This document shows positions 59,407 through 64,000 of a DNA stretch of 64,000 nucleotides, piece after piece. The position numbers were made by a program, and so were the translations under genes. Within the stretch, counting starts at the first letter, position 1. Every line of letters starts with the position of its first letter. The notes under the pieces are model-generated. The model was not told where the DNA came from. It searched no databases and worked only from the letters and a program-made list of their open reading frames with translations. Source of the DNA: Eumeta japonica (taxonomy: Eukaryota; Arthropoda; Insecta; Lepidoptera; Psychidae); NCBI GenBank assembly GCA_005406025.1, contig BGZK01001379.1, forward strand, positions 1 through 64,000, written 5' to 3'.

Positions 59407-62400
59407 TTTAACCGTTGCGAGATTAATTTCTGCGTTTGAGTTACGACTATAATCGCGCCATTGTTATGGATGAAAACATTCTCATAATTAACCCGCATTT
59501 TTTTTTGTTAAGTTTCCGAGGGAAAGCGTTTTTAACGTTTCTAACCGTTCGAATGCCTGCCCGGGCTATGACAAAAATCGATTGTCACCGGCCGTAGGAT
59601 CATTGTATTTTCTATAACGAAATGGATGAGGTCCGATAGCGGTAACGCTCTTAAATTCTTCCTCGAACTTTATAAAGAAATCATCATGTAAGTAAATGAA
59701 AAATGAACTGTATAGAAGCACAGTGCGGTGTCAACATTTTAATCGTCCCACTGCTTAAAAGCATCCTCTCACAAACGCTCTCATTTCGGACAGAGGGGTT
59801 GAGTAAAAGGGAGCTATGGTTGCCAGTGCTAAAAGGGCTTTTCATCATTATTTCCCGTAAAGCGGTGTCTGTAGCACGATTAATGCGCGAAGGTCATGCT
59901 TTGCCTACGCCTTCGTTCGGTTTTCTTATGACAAAAGTGTTGAACAAAGTTAAGGATATTGTATGTTCAAAATTTGCTTTGTCAATATTTGCGAAATATA
60001 CGTCTTGTGCAATACAAATTTTTAGGTTATAATAATCGTGACACAAAAATAGACTTTACGAAACGTTCTTTTGAAACCAACGGCGTTTTCTGAAATATCA
60101 CAATAAAATACAATGTAGAATACTAAAAATGTCTCTGCAATGAGCTGTATTCGTTGCAAGATCCGGTTATTTTTAAGAATATAATTGTTTTTACTGCGCT
60201 GCAATTTTTGGCGCAAACTCAAAAACATGTGCAGAAATATCGTTTTCTCAACTATGTAACGTAACACGACCTACGAATAATAGACAGGTTTTTATTCTCT
60301 CCTGAAAATATTCGTGTTTATGTATATTGACATATATTTTAGGGTAAAATGGATAATAAAATGAAAAAAAATCGGTCAAGAGCAGGTCAGACCATGCTCA
60401 TTGTAGTGTTTCGAAGCCGTTAAACAAAAACCATGAAAGAACCATGTCGCTACATTTTTCCCATGTTTACCCATAATTTATGCCATTTTCGGAGCAATTA
60501 TTTCCGACAACATTCATTTAAACAAAAACATTGCTTAGAAACCTTAATGTTTAAAAAAAACTGTCGAAATATGTGCCACACGTTGATATATGTCGAAAAA
60601 AGGTTTATTCACTTTCTGTTATAGGATGGACTGTTAAAAATATTTATTTTTGTTATTTAACTACCAAACCAAATTAAGTAGCGGTTTATATAAGACACTG
60701 ATACTATAAATTTCATCAATATACGTCATGTAGTTTTTGAATAAAATACCTGTGACATACGGACGGACGGACGGCCATGACGAACCTATAACGGTTCCGA
60801 TTTTGCTAATATGACTCGGAACCCTAACAAGCTGCAATATGAAAATAATTCCTCGAACTCGTATTAAGTAACAATAGGTAGTGTTGCGGTCGGGAGTCAG
60901 AGTTAACACAGTCGGTGTAAGAAACATATTTATAATAAATCAAATAATCATATCTTCAGTGCCTGAAGATATATTTGCATGACTTGCCGTAGGAGGTATC
61001 GATAATGAAAGAAATCGACATCGAGAGTCGGACCGGGATCAGAATCGAGAATAGGATAGCGCTCGGGATATTCATTACGTGATGGGACGATGTACAAGAT
61101 GAAGCAATTCATTTTACGTCGAATCGGGCGGAGCTGCGGGCAAAAGCTAGTAACGTAAATATTAACGGAATTATCATCTACTAGTATGGCCCAAGTATAA
61201 TGCTAGACACAGGTGTGTATAAAAAGGGCGTATTTAGTAATAATATTTCTGGGGCAGTTAAAACTCGCCTATAAAGAGCATCCTCTAACTTGCACGTTGC
61301 ATTATGATGTCTTTCTTCGTTGCAAATATAGTAATTACAGTAAATTTTTTAGTTGATTTCTTAACAGAATTCATTTTTCCTATTATTTGCTTAATCGCAA
61401 TGTAATAAACAGTGGCTAGTATTTAAAATTTGGTTATATGTAGTTATATTTTCAGTGATAATCAAGAAATCAATAAGAATGTATCTATGTTACAACGGAA
61501 CCAATGAAACAAAGCGTTTCGGCTCTAGAGCACCATGAAATTATAAACTTATTTAAATGTGTACGGTTAGAATGACAAATGCATTATCCGCTATTGCGTC
61601 ACGCAGTCGTGGTTAAAAGTAAATCGGGAAAACACACACTTACCTTACTAAATTAAATAAAAATATTAATTATTTACCCACACTAACTCGATAAGTTAAC
61701 TAAGTATTACAAACGAGACGACCGTACTAACGCAAACTGTTAGCGATTCTGCCAGTTCATAATATCATAATAAAGGGAATCTTCGTTGCACGATTCTTAT
61801 TAGTACAAAACCGGTTTCTTTTTAGACGCGACACTATAAATACCGGCCTAGTGTGCGTCGAAATAGCGTGGAGAGGGTTCCGTAGTACATATAAATCAAA
61901 ACATTGCCTTCATAGATTTATTTACCTATGCTGCATTGAAAGCTGATCCAAATTAACCGGAATAAAAAAAATTACAGAACCGAGCTTAAAAGTTCTCGCT
62001 AAAATTAAGCAACATATTTTGTAAACAATTTTCTCTTCAGGAATATTTTGAATTGAGTAACTAATTTTGCTGATTACTTTCGTTAAGATTTTTATTGTAG
62101 CCTACGACCGAAGCCCTTTATTCCGGATTGTTTTTACAACTTAAGGTTCATAGTTTTGAAAATAAAGGGATATATTTTCATACGTTTTCTTCAGTACTTT
62201 TTAAACTACACATTTGAAAACCATAAATAAATGTATTTTTGTTTCTCAACAAAAACCAGCTCATTTATTTTATTTATGCGAAGTTATGTACTTGATTTTT
62301 TTAATTCTCGTTTTGTTTCGCTAGTTTAATACATTTGTTTATTTATGCTATGCATTCATAATTGGGTCACCGGATTCTTTACATTTCAATAATTCTAACA

Positions 62401-64000
62401 TTTTTATCTAGTAAGTTAAGAGAAAATAGGCTGTGCCAGATAGATATATTGACACGAGAAAAGTTCACACGAGACGATCCCATAAGGTTCCTGTTTTTTC
62501 ATCGGGCATGGGGAACCCCAAAAAAAGAAGCTATCTATAACAGCAACAATAGATTTATACAAACGAAAATTAGTATCGATCGATGGCCACAAACTGGGCA
62601 TCGAGTTCATCGGTGATTTGCGGTTTTAAAGGTGCACATCATTCGTCATAATGCAACCAAATAAATCGTAGTCATCGGTTTACACGCTGGCATTTCGTAT
62701 TGCATACAAAGCGGGGACCCAGTACGGTCAAGGCTGGCCCCGACTGCCGCGCGTTGCGCTAACACAATGTTTGCGACAGCAGTTAGGGACGACAATGGCA
62801 TGTTTGTCGTCGGAGATGGCATGAGAAATCGTTAGGACGGATTGAACGGAACGCAGCGTACATTACTGTGATGCCGGCGCGACGTGACCTTTATATTTCA
62901 CTTATTAGGGTTTGGTAGTCGGACAGGTCTCGTGGAATCTTCGATGTCACGATGTTTCTCTCAAAATAATGTCGGTCTCGATTAGGTAAAAGAAATAAAA
63001 CGTCACATATTTGTTTATTACTTAAAGGTAACTTTATATATATGCAAAGTGTGGACAAAAAAGTTTTTGTTTTTTGCAGTTTTACACTTCTTAATTTAAA
63101 TGGTTGGAGGGCTTTTCTCAAATGAGGCAGTGTTTTTATGTAATATTTTCTAACAATCGTTTGCAAGTACGGCTGTTAACTGTACCTACTTTAAGGTATT
63201 GTACTGGACTTATGTAGATATACTTAACACTAGTAGAAGACGCTAAAATAACAGATATTTTAACTTTTCTTATACAAAGTTCACTAAATATACACCTTAT
63301 GGCTGTAAGTTAATATATTAAAAGTGGAATAAGTAATGATTTAAAACATAAAAATGTGTTTTCTTGTCTACAAAGTGATACATTAAATGAAATAAACATT
63401 AAATTGATCATTTTGGTAATCAAATACTTTTCACTACAAAGAGCGTACACAGCGAAACTTAAACATCTACTAAAATGCTTTTATAAAAATTAATATAAAC
63501 AATACTCTTATTTTGTTAATCTGACCTCTTTATTTACCATTTCTGAAATCACGTATACTTTATTACATGTAAATAAAGTTAATAACCTGTTTTTAAGACA
63601 TGTCCTATCCAAGTCGGTGCCAATAAGTTACTTAGTCATTGTATTAATTTTCAAACCGTTTTCTACCGGAACTTCTGACCACCCATGTCATAGTCAGAGC
63701 TATGGTAATATTTTGCTGTGACAATTATTTCGGGTATGGCAAAACCTTTCCAAGTTATATAGAGGGAAAACTTTGAAGTATAGAAGTCTATCAGTTTATA
63801 ACTACATATATCTACCATATGTGAGTGGTGTAAAATACTAAAATGAGGTCAAGTTGCAAACAGCATCTAAACACCGATTTTCACAACTCCATAACTGCAC
63901 GGTGCAGTGTCATTACAAATGACAATAGCACTCCCACATTATGACGGTCCATCGTACAATAAATTTAAAATTGCAGCCATTTTGACGCCGTCTACGATAA
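59407..64000. other. No gene recognised; repeats only
   Basis: The region holds a GGAACC-type dispersed repeat (about 60730-60830) and a Helitron-like copy (60963-61155). A moderately GC-rich patch with GCGTTGCGCTAACAC occurs at about 62700-62900. No exon with paired splice sites and recognisable content was found. It may be Ephexin upstream region or intron. Confidence 0.4.
60963..61155 (+). mobile_element. Helitron-like 3' end with hexamer array
   Basis: A short ATCGAGA-type array at about 61010-61070 (GAAATCGACATCGAGAGTCG) is followed by GCAATTCATTTTACG, GGGCGGAGCTGCGGGCAAAA and GCTAG-T near 61148-61153. This is the same order as the copy ending near 38207. A non-autonomous copy; the 5' end was not found. 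Confidence 0.55.

Noticed and set aside
1..64000. tRNA, rRNA or CRISPR features
   Set aside because: GTTCGAA/GTTCAAA-like words (for example near 10305 and 11277) were inspected, but no cloverleaf could be folded; no regularly spaced identical short repeats were seen.

Overview
The window looks like nuclear DNA of a lepidopteran (moth or butterfly). It is AT-rich and intron-bearing, and its coding islands are insect orthologues (Melted, DUSP19-like phosphatase, PUSL1-like pseudouridine synthase, a p24/TMED6-like protein, Ephexin). Between them lie Helitron 3' ends of the ...GCTAG type, an RTE LINE, a mariner, a PIF/Harbinger and MITEs, a mix common in Lepidoptera. There are no operons of the bacterial kind, no CRISPR array, and no tRNA or rRNA gene that I can support.

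Layout. 1-4781 is probably intron of melted. 4782-5681 (+) holds the last two coding exons of melted (PH domain). 5682-12171 is 3' UTR and intergenic DNA with a ~105-bp-period tandem array and a Helitron-like end. 12172-12264 is a hairpin whose wobble pattern predicts a plus-strand RNA. 12737-14658 (-) carries PUSL1 (five exons) followed after one nucleotide by an intronless DUSP19. 14659-17846 is intergenic with a hAT MITE flanked by a perfect 8-bp target duplication, a perfect hairpin and a decayed RTE LINE. 17847-21629 (+) is loj/TMED6 (four exons, complete). 21630-28944 is intergenic with a Helitron helicase remnant. 28945 to at least 55060, perhaps 59341 (-), is Ephexin, a DH-PH-SH3 Rho guanine nucleotide exchange factor with long and short isoforms. 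One of its introns holds a mariner interrupted by a PIF/Harbinger element with two antisense, interdigitated genes. 59342-64000 shows no gene that I can support.

Gene relations. melted and DUSP19 converge, as do loj and Ephexin; PUSL1 and loj are head to head about 3.2 kb apart. Melted and Ephexin both act at the plasma membrane in signalling (PI/insulin-TOR and Eph/Rho respectively), loj acts in ER-Golgi cargo traffic, and PUSL1 modifies RNA. I see no common pathway; this is an ordinary gene neighbourhood. The most notable items are the PUSL1-TAG-A-ATG-DUSP19 junction, the strand-specific hairpin next to it, the interlocked Harbinger genes, and an A-B-A'-B' pair of perfect interlocking inverted repeats at 57409-57518.

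Exon limits were set by hand from GT/AG sites and reading-phase continuity. PUSL1 (972 nt), loj (705 nt), short Ephexin (1785 nt) and long Ephexin all sum to whole codons. No alignment or database search was run; family calls rest on recognised motifs.
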